DNA from: JACCZR01 sp963844805
GTDB lineage: Bacteria; Actinomycetota; Thermoleophilia; Solirubrobacterales; Thermoleophilaceae
Direction of reading: 5' to 3'
DNA: 64,000 nucleotides
NCBI GenBank assembly: GCA_963844805.1
Contig: CAWJPU010000011.1
Span: forward strand, 1-64,000
Part shown: positions 54,781 through 62,716 of the stretch, piece by piece
How positions within the stretch are numbered: position 1 is the first letter of the stretch
Layout of the letters: every line of letters begins with the position of its first letter
Notes under the pieces: model-generated
The model's database searches: none
What the model was told of the DNA's origin: nothing
What the model saw: only the letters and a program-made list of their open reading frames with translations
Translations under genes and position numbers: made by a program

Positions 54781-57302
54781 CTGCCCTTGTCGCTGTAGAG
54801 GATCTGCCCGCGCTCGACGGTGAACGAGTGCGAGGTGTCGCCGTCGGCGAAGACGGTGATCGTCCCGGTGGGCACGCCGCCGCCGTACTCCTCGTCGACG
54901 TCGGACATGACGGTCATCCACTCGTCGGCGTCCCCCTGCAGCTCGCCCATGAGCTGCAGCTCCTCGGCGACGTCCTCCGGCTTCTCGGCCGCCGTGAGGA
55001 TCGACGTGGGGTCGGTCAGGCGGTCGACGGTGCTGCCGCGCAGGTCGATCGGCGGGATGCGCCCACGCGCCTGCTCGGAGATCTCCTCGCGGTCGATCTC
55101 GTCGTCGTCGTAGTTCTCGGTGTACTTGTCGATCGCGCCGTCCTTGAGCCGGCTCAACTCGGCGTCGCTGAAGTCCAGCCGGACGGTCGTCTCGTCGTCC
55201 AGTTCGGGGACGTCGTCGACCCCGCGGGCCTCGAGCGCGTCCTCGACGACGTCCTCGCTGACGTCGTCGACCAGGATGCTGGTCGCGCTGGCCTGCGCCT
55301 CGCCCTTGCTGTCGGTCTTCTGCACACGCTGGAGCTTGGTGTCGCCCCAGGTGTGCTCGTAGGTGACCTCCTCGCGCTCGCTGTCGAGGTAGTCCTTGGT
55401 GGACTCGGACTCGGAGTGGCCGCTCTCGGAGTCGCTGGTGGTCGCCGGACCGAGGGTCCCCTTGATCTCGTCGCCCTCGCTGGCGTACCAGCCGCTCACG
55501 GTTGCGGCGTTGCTGCGGCCCTCGCCGTCGGGGTCGGGCATCGCGCCGGTCCCGAGGAAGCGCTGGTATTCGCGCCGGCCCTGCGGCGCTGAGAGGTCGA
55601 GGTCGATCTCGCTGCGCTTGCCCTCGCGCAGCTCGTCCACGTGTCCGAGGGCGACGTTCGCCTCGTCCACCCCGCCGCCGATCTCGAGGCTGCTCTTCAC
55701 GTAGTCCTCGCTGCCGACGCTGATGCGGATGCGGTCCTTGCCGACACGCTGCACCGCGGCGCTCTCGGTCTCGCCCTCCTCGTCGCCTCCGCCGAAGCGG
55801 AAGAAGCGGAAGGAGATGGCGCCGCCCTTCTTTTCGTACGAGGAGTCGGCGAGGGTGATGCTCTCGCCCCTGCGCAGCGTGCGCGGCCGCGTCGGGTCCG
55901 GGGCGTCGGCCTCGCCGTCGACGATGCGCTCGGCGCGGTCCTCACGCACGGTCGCGCTGTAGGTGGTCTTGTGGCCCTCGCCACCGGACAGCTTCATGCC
56001 CGTGCCCACGCCGTCGGACACTCCCGCCGATCCCTCGGTGCGGACGTCGGCTGTGACGTCGAGGGTGGTGTAGCTCTTGCCGCCCATGCGGGTGTCGGGC
56101 TCGCCGCGGGAGGTGGCGGCGGTGCCGATCACGTCCACCCCGAGGAACGGGCCCTTCTTGACGGGACGCTTGCCGCGCGGGGCGGGGGGCTGCTTGCCCT
56201 TCTTGCCGCCGATCTCCTTGCCCACGCAGTTGGCCGGGTCGCCCGTGCCGGCGCCGCAGCCGCCCTCGACGGACAGCGACTCCCCCTCCCCCAGCAGTCC
56301 GAACGGCGCGAGGCCGAACAGGTCGCCGAGGATCGAGTCGCCGAGCTCCGGGCCCTTGTTCGGAGCGCCCGGGTAGGGGTCCTCGTCCGCCGCCTTCGCC
56401 GGGTGGGCGCGCGGGCGGGGAGGCGTGCTCTCGCCAGGCGGGCCATGGCCGCCGGTGAAGGCGTCTGTGAAGCGCTCGACCGCGCTCTCCACGGTGCGAG
56501 CCGCACGGCGCACGGTGCGGCGGGTGGCGCGGCGCTGGGCCTTGGTGGGCTGCCCGGCGGATTCGTCGCCCGTTCCGGGGTTCGTGGACCGCTGAGGTTG
56601 CGGCTCGGGCGCCGGCTGGGGCGCGGGGTAGAGCTCGCCGCCTGGGCCGAGCTTGGTTCCGGGCGGGGGCCGGTTCGGGCGCTTGGGCCCGGAGTCGGGC
56701 TCGGGGCTCGCGGCGCGTTCGGGGCCGGCGGAGCGCTTCTTGCGCTTGGGCGAGGGCGCGCGCGCGGCGCTGGCGTCGCGCTCGGCGTCGGCGGAGCCGG
56801 CGTCGTCGGAGTGCATCCCGGCGTAGCCATCGGAGGCGTCGGTGCGCCTGGGGGTCGGGAAGGCCCGCTTCGCGCCGGTGGACACGCTGCGCGCGGCCTT
56901 CGCGACGGACTTGCCGACGCTCGAGCCGGACGAGCCGCTGGCGGACGATTCGGAGCCGCTGCCCGACGAGCCCGACGAGCTGCCGCTGCCCGACGAGCCG
57001 GAGCTCGGGAGCTGCGCACGCGAGGCCTCCATCCCGGCGTACCCGTCGGAGGCGTCCGTGCGGGAGGGCGGGCTCGCCGGCTGGCTGGCGGGAGCCTTCT
57101 TGGGAGCGGTGGTCTTGGCGGGGGTGCTGGTCGTCGACTTGCCGGAGGTGGGAGTGGGCCGCGTGTAGCCGCCGTCAGCGACCATCGCCTCGGCCGAGTC
57201 GGCCGCGCCGAGCGCGGCCAGGCCCCCGCACAGCACCGTCAAGGACTTCAACGGGCGCCGCTCGATCCCGAACGGGCGGGGTGCGCCTTCTGAGACCTTC
57301 AC
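54777..57302 (-). CDS. large secreted multi-region protein of unknown function
   Basis: 841 residues, one intact frame. The N-terminus (FGIERRPLKSLTVLCGGLAALGAADSAEA) looks like an export signal. Residues 45-330 are low-complexity, Pro/Ser/Gly-rich, and hold two exact copies of RTDASDGYAGM (81-91 and 153-163), with a related ADGGYTR near 42. A conserved-looking middle (about 330-600) has GDSILGDLFGLAPFGLLG, a Cys pair, then an extended beta-rich region with repeated acidic/basic alternation (GKSYTTLDVTADVRTE). The C-terminal 200 residues are acidic and helical. Architecture recalls long exported effector-like proteins with a disordered leader. No family recognised. Confidence 0.7.
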   Translation of the reverse strand: MKVSEGAPRPFGIERRPLKSLTVLCGGLAALGAADSAEAMVADGGYTRPTPTSGKSTTSTPAKTTAPKKAPASQPASPPSRTDASDGYAGMEASRAQLPSSGSSGSGSSSGSSGSGSESSASGSSGSSVGKSVAKAARSVSTGAKRAFPTPRRTDASDGYAGMHSDDAGSADAERDASAARAPSPKRKKRSAGPERAASPEPDSGPKRPNRPPPGTKLGPGGELYPAPQPAPEPQPQRSTNPGTGDESAGQPTKAQRRATRRTVRRAARTVESAVERFTDAFTGGHGPPGESTPPRPRAHPAKAADEDPYPGAPNKGPELGDSILGDLFGLAPFGLLGEGESLSVEGGCGAGTGDPANCVGKEIGGKKGKQPPAPRGKRPVKKGPFLGVDVIGTAATSRGEPDTRMGGKSYTTLDVTADVRTEGSAGVSDGVGTGMKLSGGEGHKTTYSATVREDRAERIVDGEADAPDPTRPRTLRRGESITLADSSYEKKGGAISFRFFRFGGGDEEGETESAAVQRVGKDRIRISVGSEDYVKSSLEIGGGVDEANVALGHVDELREGKRSEIDLDLSAPQGRREYQRFLGTGAMPDPDGEGRSNAATVSGWYASEGDEIKGTLGPATTSDSESGHSESESTKDYLDSEREEVTYEHTWGDTKLQRVQKTDSKGEAQASATSILVDDVSEDVVEDALEARGVDDVPELDDETTVRLDFSDAELSRLKDGAIDKYTENYDDDEIDREEISEQARGRIPPIDLRGSTVDRLTDPTSILTAAEKPEDVAEELQLMGELQGDADEWMTVMSDVDEEYGGGVPTGTITVFADGDTSHSFTVERGQILYSDKGS

Positions 57303-57385
57303 CGTGCCTCCTGCGGGTTGGATGCCTCCACCCGTAAGGGTGACCCGGCCGCGACTCCGCTAAACGCGCGACACCGCGCCGCGGC

Positions 57386-57563
57386 TCAGGCGTCCTGGTG
57401 GTCTTCTTCCTCCACCGGGACGTCCTCGGCGGCGTGAACCGAGCAGAGGAAGCGGCCGCCGGACTCCATCGAGGCGCGGATCTCGCCCTCGGTGAGCGTG
57501 GCGCCGCACTCCTCGCAGGTCCGCTCGACCACCGGGTCGAGGCTGTGCTCTTCGAGGTCCATG
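57386..57563 (-). CDS. small zinc-ribbon-like protein
   Basis: 58 residues from the ATG at 57563. CEECGATLTEGE gives a CxxC knuckle and FLCSVHAAED a second Cys with His four residues on, a likely mononuclear zinc site. The ends are acidic. No signal peptide or membrane segment. It lies 32 bases downstream of the UDG-like gene on the same strand. Too short to assign a family; a regulatory or binding role is plausible. Confidence 0.7.
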
Positions 57564-57594
57564 GCCGCAAGGTAGCGCGGCCGGCCCGCCGAAC

Positions 57595-58248
57595 CTAGTA
57601 CGGGGGAAAGTCCGCGTACCACTCGCCGAGGGCCCGGAAGGCGCCCCAGAAGGCCCGCTTCTCGTCCTCGTCGTCGAGCGATGCGTCGATGTCCGGCACG
57701 TAGAGGACGTCGCAGGAGGGGGTCAGCTTGCGGATCTCGCCCAGCACCGGCTCCACCTCCGCCGCCATCGGGACCTTCAGCGCGTTGAGCTCCTCGCGGG
57801 CCTCCTCGCCCATCACGACCACGATCCGCGGCTGCACCACCGCCAGCTCCTCGAGCACGCGGGCGCGGCACTCCGGTGCCGACTGCTCGGTGTCGTGCAC
57901 GGGGCACTTGACGAACACCGTGCCGTAGACGGCGAGCGGGTCGATCCCCAGTCGCTTGAAGCTCTTCATCAGCGCGCTGCCGGCGCGGCCGTAGAAGGCG
58001 ACCCCCTCCTCGATCTCCGACGGCCGGGGGGCGAACTTGAGCAGCATCACGTCGGCCTGGGGGTGCCCGGAGCCCAGCACCGGCATCAGGTTCCCGCGCG
58101 GGCAGTGCTCACAGGACTGGATCTCGCGCGTGAGGGAGTTCAGCTCCCGGATCGCCCGCTCGAGGTACTTCTCGCGGATCTCGTCATCGGTGGCGGGCAT
58201 CCGGCCAATGGGATTAGACGGAGGGCTGTGGCCTCCTTTCGCGTGCAT
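57595..58248 (-). CDS. divergent uracil-DNA glycosylase superfamily protein (family 4-like)
   Basis: 217 residues. The ATG at 58248 overlaps the upstream stop (TGATG); an AAAGGAGG lies downstream of it, so ATG at 58200 is an alternative. CEHCPRGNLMP and KCPVHDTEQSAPEC give the four cluster-type Cys, and VAFYGRAGSALMKSF matches the family's F-x-G-r-A-G. But the catalytic motif A (G-E-A-P-G-x-D/E-D) reads KFAPRPSEIEEG and the C-terminal H-P-S/A motif is missing (VPDIDASLDDE). Fold and cluster are likely kept; glycosylase activity is doubtful. Confidence 0.75.
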   Translation of the reverse strand: MHAKGGHSPPSNPIGRMPATDDEIREKYLERAIRELNSLTREIQSCEHCPRGNLMPVLGSGHPQADVMLLKFAPRPSEIEEGVAFYGRAGSALMKSFKRLGIDPLAVYGTVFVKCPVHDTEQSAPECRARVLEELAVVQPRIVVVMGEEAREELNALKVPMAAEVEPVLGEIRKLTPSCDVLYVPDIDASLDDEDEKRAFWGAFRALGEWYADFPPY

Positions 58249-60110
58249 CAACGCTTGCCTCGGGTCTGGATGAACTTCAGCGCCTGCACGTAGACGAGGC
58301 TCTGCCGCTGCCGGATGATGTCGGCGTCGCGGAGGGACTCGAGGAACTCCTCGGGGCCGTCGAAGTCGCGCATCCGGATCTTCACCGAGCCCAGGCCCTG
58401 GGCGACGTGGCTGTCCGATCCGGCCCCTGCCACCACGCGGTACTTGGCCGCGAAGCGCTCCGCCTCCTCGTTGAAGGCCTTGATCGCCACGCGCGGGTTG
58501 AAGACCTCGATCGCGTCGATGTCCTCGATCACCGCCAGCAGGTGCTCGTAGTCGGGCACGGCATGCATCCGGTCGAAGGGATGGGGGACGTAGACCAGCC
58601 CCCCCTGCCGCCGGATCTCGGCGATCGTCTCCTGGAGGGTCATCCCCCGCGGGATCTTCTCCTTGAGGAACAGGCCGATCACCTCGCCCTGGTCGGCGGT
58701 CTTGACCTCCTCGGCGACGATGATCTTCACTCGGCCGTTCGCCCGCTCCTGGGCCTCGAAGGCGCCGGAGATCTCGTTGTGGTCGGTGATGGCGATCGCG
58801 TCGAGGCCGGCGTCTTCGGCGGACTGGAGCAGGGTGTCGACCGGCGTGGCGCAGTCGGGGGAGTGGTCGGTGTGCATGTGCAGGTCCACGTGCACGAAGT
58901 CGTGCGTGGAGAGCCGCTTGCGCAGCGCCGTGTCGCCGTCGACCGTGTGGCGGCGGCCCGCCGCTGTGCGGTAGAGGTCCTCGAGGCGGTCGACCACGCG
59001 GCTCCACTCGAGCTCGGGGTGCACATCGGCGATCCGCCGGGCCAGGCTCTGGGAAAGCTCACGGTCGGTGACCAGCCGCTCCAGCTGGCCGGCGAGGGTG
59101 ATCGCGTCGCGGGGCTCGAACAGCAGGCCGAGCTCGCCGTCACGCACCGCCTCCTCGTACTCGGGCAGCCGCGACACCACCGGCACCGCGCCACCCGCCA
59201 GCGCGCGGATGACCATCTGAGGGACCGGGGCGCTGCCACTCGAGGCGGCGACCGCCACGGTGGCCGAGGCGAGGAACTGGGCCTCCGAGCCGTCGGCGGG
59301 GCCGGCGAGCTGCACCCGGCCGCGCAGCCGCCGCGGCAGCGACAGCGACGGCGCGGACTCGGGGTCGCGCATCCAGATCGTGGCCTTCCAGTCGTGTTCG
59401 ACGGGAAGCTTGCGCAGGGCGCGAAGGAACAGCCGCATGGCGCCCCGCTCCTCCTGGGCGGAGAGCACGATGTGAGGCGGGCCCTCCTCGGCGGGGGCCG
59501 GGCGGCGCTGCAGCTCGGCCCCGGGCGTGATCACCTCGTACTCGCCCGGGAAGAAGCGGGCGACGAGGTCGCGCGTGACGGCGAAGCTGGCCGTCCGGGC
59601 GTCGAGGCGGCCGAACAGCCGCTCGACCAGCGGCCGCGCCACCTGGGTGGACAGCAGCCGCTCGGTGGCCGCGTGGAAGCTGCCGACGTTCAGTGCGCGC
59701 GAGTGGCGCAATGCAGCCGACGCGGCGCTCGGCGCGAAGGGCTCGTGCACGTGCATGAAGTCCAGCTCCGCGCGCTCGAGCAGCTCCTCCAGCGTGCGCG
59801 AGACGTCCAGCGGCAAGGCGACCCGGCCCCCGCGCCGGAACGGCAGGCTCTGCCCCACCGCCACGAGGCTGGCGCAGCCCGGCGCGTCGAAGGCCGCGTC
59901 GGGGTCGTCGCGCATGGCCTTGACGGTGGCCCGGCCCTCGCGGACCAGGGAGCGCGAGTCCGAGGGAGCCACGACCACCACGCGGTGGCCTCGCCGGCAG
60001 AGCTCGTCGGAGACCTGCTCGACGAAGCGGTTCACCTCATGGTGCTGTTCCCAGGGGTAGGGCGTGACCTGCGCGATGGAGAACCGCTCCGCGGGCACTC
60101 CGCGGAGCAT
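58248..60110 (-). CDS. glycosyltransferase family 4 domain fused to a PHP phosphoesterase domain
   Basis: Up to 620 residues. Residues 10-395 form a GT-B glycosyltransferase: IAQVTPYPWEQHHEVNRFVEQ, GHRVVVVAPSDS, LDFMHVHEPFAPSAAS, and a C-terminal nucleotide-sugar half with APVPQMVIRALAGGAVPV and LEWSRVVDRLEDLY. Residues about 410-615 are a PHP domain with all metal motifs: DLHMHTDHS, IAITDHNEIS, PHPFDRM and AGSDSHVAQ. The start may be ATG at 60110 or GTG at 60098. The first helix resembles PimA-type mannosyltransferases. Downstream UDG-like gene overlaps its stop; ino1 lies upstream. Confidence 0.82.
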   Translation of the reverse strand: MLRGVPAERFSIAQVTPYPWEQHHEVNRFVEQVSDELCRRGHRVVVVAPSDSRSLVREGRATVKAMRDDPDAAFDAPGCASLVAVGQSLPFRRGGRVALPLDVSRTLEELLERAELDFMHVHEPFAPSAASAALRHSRALNVGSFHAATERLLSTQVARPLVERLFGRLDARTASFAVTRDLVARFFPGEYEVITPGAELQRRPAPAEEGPPHIVLSAQEERGAMRLFLRALRKLPVEHDWKATIWMRDPESAPSLSLPRRLRGRVQLAGPADGSEAQFLASATVAVAASSGSAPVPQMVIRALAGGAVPVVSRLPEYEEAVRDGELGLLFEPRDAITLAGQLERLVTDRELSQSLARRIADVHPELEWSRVVDRLEDLYRTAAGRRHTVDGDTALRKRLSTHDFVHVDLHMHTDHSPDCATPVDTLLQSAEDAGLDAIAITDHNEISGAFEAQERANGRVKIIVAEEVKTADQGEVIGLFLKEKIPRGMTLQETIAEIRRQGGLVYVPHPFDRMHAVPDYEHLLAVIEDIDAIEVFNPRVAIKAFNEEAERFAAKYRVVAGAGSDSHVAQGLGSVKIRMRDFDGPEEFLESLRDADIIRQRQSLVYVQALKFIQTRGKR

Positions 60111-60125
60111 ACGGAGCGGTTCTCC
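60078..60125 (-). repeat. 14-bp perfect inverted repeat over the GT-PHP start
   Basis: GGAGAACCGCTCCG at 60078-60091 and its exact complement at 60112-60125 flank 20 bases that contain the palindrome CTCCGCGGAG. In RNA this is a long hairpin with the ATG at 60110 in its loop, and codons of the protein form the other arm. No T-tract follows, so it is not a standard terminator for ino1; control of translation or mRNA stability is possible. Confidence 0.7.
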
Positions 60126-60132
60126 GAGGCTT

Positions 60133-61293
60133 CTAGGCCTCGCTGGTGGTGCGGATCTTCGCCTTGCCCGGGAGCTTGGGGGCGCCGCCGTGCTCCTCGA
60201 TGAACTTCTCGGTGTCGTCGCGCGCCTGGGAGTCGGGGACCTGCACCGGGGGCGACTTCATCAGGTAGGAGCTGGGCGCCTCGAGCGGTCCGCCGACGCC
60301 GTGGTTGAGCGCAAGCTTGCAGCAGCGCACGGCGTCGGTGACGATCCCGGCCGAGTTCGGGGAGTCCCACACCTCGAGCTTGAGCTCGGCGTTCAGCGGG
60401 ACGTCGCCGAAGGCCTGGCCCTCCACGCGGATATGCGCCCACTTGCGGTCGGTGAGCCAGGGCACATAGTCCGACGGGCCGACGTGCACGTCATCGGCGG
60501 GCAGCTCGTGGCCCATGATCGAGGTCACGGCACTCGTCTTGGAGATCTTCTTGGACTCCAGCCGCTCGCGCTCGAGCATGTTGTAGAAGTCCATGTTGCC
60601 GCCGACGTTGAGCTGCGACGTGCGCGCCATGTGCACTCCGCGGTCGGCGAACAGCCGCGCCAGCGCGCGGTGGACGATGGTGGCGCCGACCTGCGACTTG
60701 ATGTCGTCGCCGACGATCGGCAGCCCCGCCTTGCGGAAGCGGTTGCCCCAGTAGCTCTCCTTCGCGATGAACACCGGGATGCAGTTGACGAAGCCGCAGC
60801 CGGCCTCGAGCACCTGCTCGACGTACCACTTGGTCGCCTGCTCGGATCCCACCGGGAGGTAGGACACGACCACGTCGGTCTTGGTGTCCTTGAGGATCTG
60901 GACGATGTCGTCGGTCTCGCCCGGCGCCTTGGTGATCTTCTCCTTCAGGTACTTGCCGAGGCCGTCGTGCGTCATGCCGCGGTGCACGGGGACGTCGAGG
61001 TTCGGCACGTCGGCGAACTTGATCGTGTTGTTCTGGCCCGACCAGATCGCCTCGCTGAGGTCCTTGCCGACCTTGTCGGCGTCGATGTCGAACGCGGCGG
61101 AGAACTCGATGTCCCCGACGTGGTAGCCGCCGAGGTCCACGTGCATCAGCCCGGGGACCTTCTCGTCGCGATCGGCGTCGCGGTAGTACTGCACGCCCTG
61201 GACGAACGAGCTGGCGCAGTTGCCCACGCCCACGATGGCGACCCGCACCTTCTCGGTCTGGTAGCGCGACGCGCCGTTGCCTGAATCAGTCAC
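60133..61293 (-). CDS. ino1: inositol-3-phosphate synthase
   Basis: 386 residues from a GTG at 61293 with AGGAGGGC 7 bases upstream. NAD motif VAIVGVGNCASSFVQG (G-x-G-N-x-x-S), SGQNNTIKF, VVSYLPVGSEQATKW, NCIPVFIA and the actinobacterial LPIVGDDIKSQVGATI, NVGGNMDFYNM, SKKISKTSAV motifs. It makes myo-inositol 3-phosphate from glucose 6-phosphate, the precursor of phosphatidylinositol. It lies between the CDP-alcohol enzyme and GT-PHP on one strand. Confidence 0.97.
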   Translation of the reverse strand: MTDSGNGASRYQTEKVRVAIVGVGNCASSFVQGVQYYRDADRDEKVPGLMHVDLGGYHVGDIEFSAAFDIDADKVGKDLSEAIWSGQNNTIKFADVPNLDVPVHRGMTHDGLGKYLKEKITKAPGETDDIVQILKDTKTDVVVSYLPVGSEQATKWYVEQVLEAGCGFVNCIPVFIAKESYWGNRFRKAGLPIVGDDIKSQVGATIVHRALARLFADRGVHMARTSQLNVGGNMDFYNMLERERLESKKISKTSAVTSIMGHELPADDVHVGPSDYVPWLTDRKWAHIRVEGQAFGDVPLNAELKLEVWDSPNSAGIVTDAVRCCKLALNHGVGGPLEAPSSYLMKSPPVQVPDSQARDDTEKFIEEHGGAPKLPGKAKIRTTSEA

Positions 61294-61372
61294 AAGCCCT
61301 CCTAAAGATCACAAGTGGTCGCGCATTTCCCGCGCGTTGCCGGGGAGAAACAAACCCGCTCTGGTGCGACGG

Positions 61373-61966
61373 TTACGCCTTCGCCAGCTCGGATCGTACG
61401 TGGAAGACGCGCTGGAGCACGGTGATCGTGGTCAGCGCGGCCATCACGTAGATCGCCGGCTCGAGCAGCTCGAAGTCTGCCAGACCGGCGCCCTGAGCGA
61501 ACAGGATGCCGATCGAGAGGATCACCACGCGGGTCGGCCGGTCGGCGAATCCGACCTTGCACTCGACCCCCAGCGCCTCGGCCCTCGCGCGCGTGTAGGA
61601 GACCATGAGCGACCCGACGATCGTGAGCGTGACGCCCGCGACCGCGAGCTCGTCGCTGCTCTTGGCGAAGTAGGCGGCCACCGCGGTCAGCACGATGCCC
61701 TCCTCGATGCGGTCGAGCGAGGAGTCGAGGAAGGCGCCGAACTTCGTGCCCTTGCCCGACATGCGCGAGTAGCGCCCGTCGAGCATGTCCATGATCGAGC
61801 CGATGATGAAGGCGATCCCCGCGAGCACGAACAGCTCCTGGGTGATCAGGATCGCGGCCACGACGTTGAGCACGAGGCCGGTCATCGAGATGGCGTTGGG
61901 CGTCAGGCGCGACTCGATGAGGCGATCGCGCGCGATCGCCCTCTTCGCCCCGCGTGTGGTGCTCAC
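61373..61966 (-). CDS. CDP-alcohol phosphatidyltransferase (probable phosphatidylinositol phosphate synthase)
   Basis: 197 residues from a GTG at 61966, overlapping the PAP2 stop. Helices 1-6 cross the membrane. The catalytic motif reads DMLDGRYSRMSGKGTKFGAFLDSSLDR (shortened: DGRYSR, FGAFLDSSLDR), a D-G-x2-[AS]-R-x8-G-x3-D-x3-D with Ser for Ala. It moves a phosphatidyl group from CDP-diacylglycerol to an alcohol phosphate; adjacent ino1 makes inositol phosphate the likely acceptor. Another alcohol, such as glycerol phosphate, remains possible. Confidence 0.88.
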   Translation of the reverse strand: MSTTRGAKRAIARDRLIESRLTPNAISMTGLVLNVVAAILITQELFVLAGIAFIIGSIMDMLDGRYSRMSGKGTKFGAFLDSSLDRIEEGIVLTAVAAYFAKSSDELAVAGVTLTIVGSLMVSYTRARAEALGVECKVGFADRPTRVVILSIGILFAQGAGLADFELLEPAIYVMAALTTITVLQRVFHVRSELAKA

Positions 61967-62706
61967 GCGGCGGCCTTGGTGGCGGGGTCGCCGAAGGACC
62001 AGACCCCGGGCCGGGCCCGCTCGAGGATCTCCTTTGCGGCGACCGCCGAGAGCCCCGCGGTGAGGGCGCCCAGCACGGCGTCGATCCACCAGTGGTTCGC
62101 CGTGGCGACCACGGTGAAGGTGACGAGCAGCGGGTAGGTCGCCCACAGCGCCTTGGCGAGGCGCGAGCGCACGAGCATCACGCCGGACACCGCGATCATG
62201 AGCGCGAAGGCCACGTGCATGCTGGGCACGGCGGCGAACGGGTTGTAGAGCAGTGAGGCGCCCTTGGCGGCGCCCTCGCCGACGGCCTGGGTGACGCTGT
62301 CGGTGAAGCCCCACTCGGGCATGAAGCGCGGCGGGGCGGTGGGGAAGGCGACGTAGCCGACGAGCGCGATGCCCATCGAGACCATGAACATGTTGCGGAC
62401 GAAGTAGAAGGCCTCGTTGCGCTTGACGTACAGCCAGATCAGGAAGCCCGTGGTCAGCGCGAAGTGCGAGTTGACGTACATCCAGTTGGCGGCGTCCAGG
62501 ATCAGCCGGTGTGACTCGGCCCAGTTCTGCACGTCGGGCTCGATGAACAGGCCCAGCGACTGCTCGACGTGCAGCAGCGAGCGCGCGTTCTCGAACGCGG
62601 CGCCGGCGCGGCCGTCGACTACGCCGCGGACCAGGCGGTAGGCGTAGTACGCGCCCAGGAAAAGGGCGACCTGCACCACGGGGTCGAGCCAGCGGCGGCG
62701 TGCCAT
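61963..62706 (-). CDS. PAP2-superfamily membrane phosphatase/transferase
   Basis: 247 residues from the ATG at 62706; the frame is open further up but has no native-looking start. Six membrane helices. The family motifs are present: FPTAPPRFMPEWG (K/R-less first motif of the PAP2_3 type), AVPSMHVAFALM (P-S-x-H) and HWWIDAVLGALTAG (the catalytic H-x3-D). PAP2_3 proteins include inositol-phosphoryl transferases; next to the CDP-alcohol enzyme and ino1 a role on inositol lipids or lipid phosphate recycling is reasonable but unproven. Confidence 0.87.
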   Translation of the reverse strand: MARRRWLDPVVQVALFLGAYYAYRLVRGVVDGRAGAAFENARSLLHVEQSLGLFIEPDVQNWAESHRLILDAANWMYVNSHFALTTGFLIWLYVKRNEAFYFVRNMFMVSMGIALVGYVAFPTAPPRFMPEWGFTDSVTQAVGEGAAKGASLLYNPFAAVPSMHVAFALMIAVSGVMLVRSRLAKALWATYPLLVTFTVVATANHWWIDAVLGALTAGLSAVAAKEILERARPGVWSFGDPATKAAA

Positions 62707-62716
62707 CCAGGCCAGC

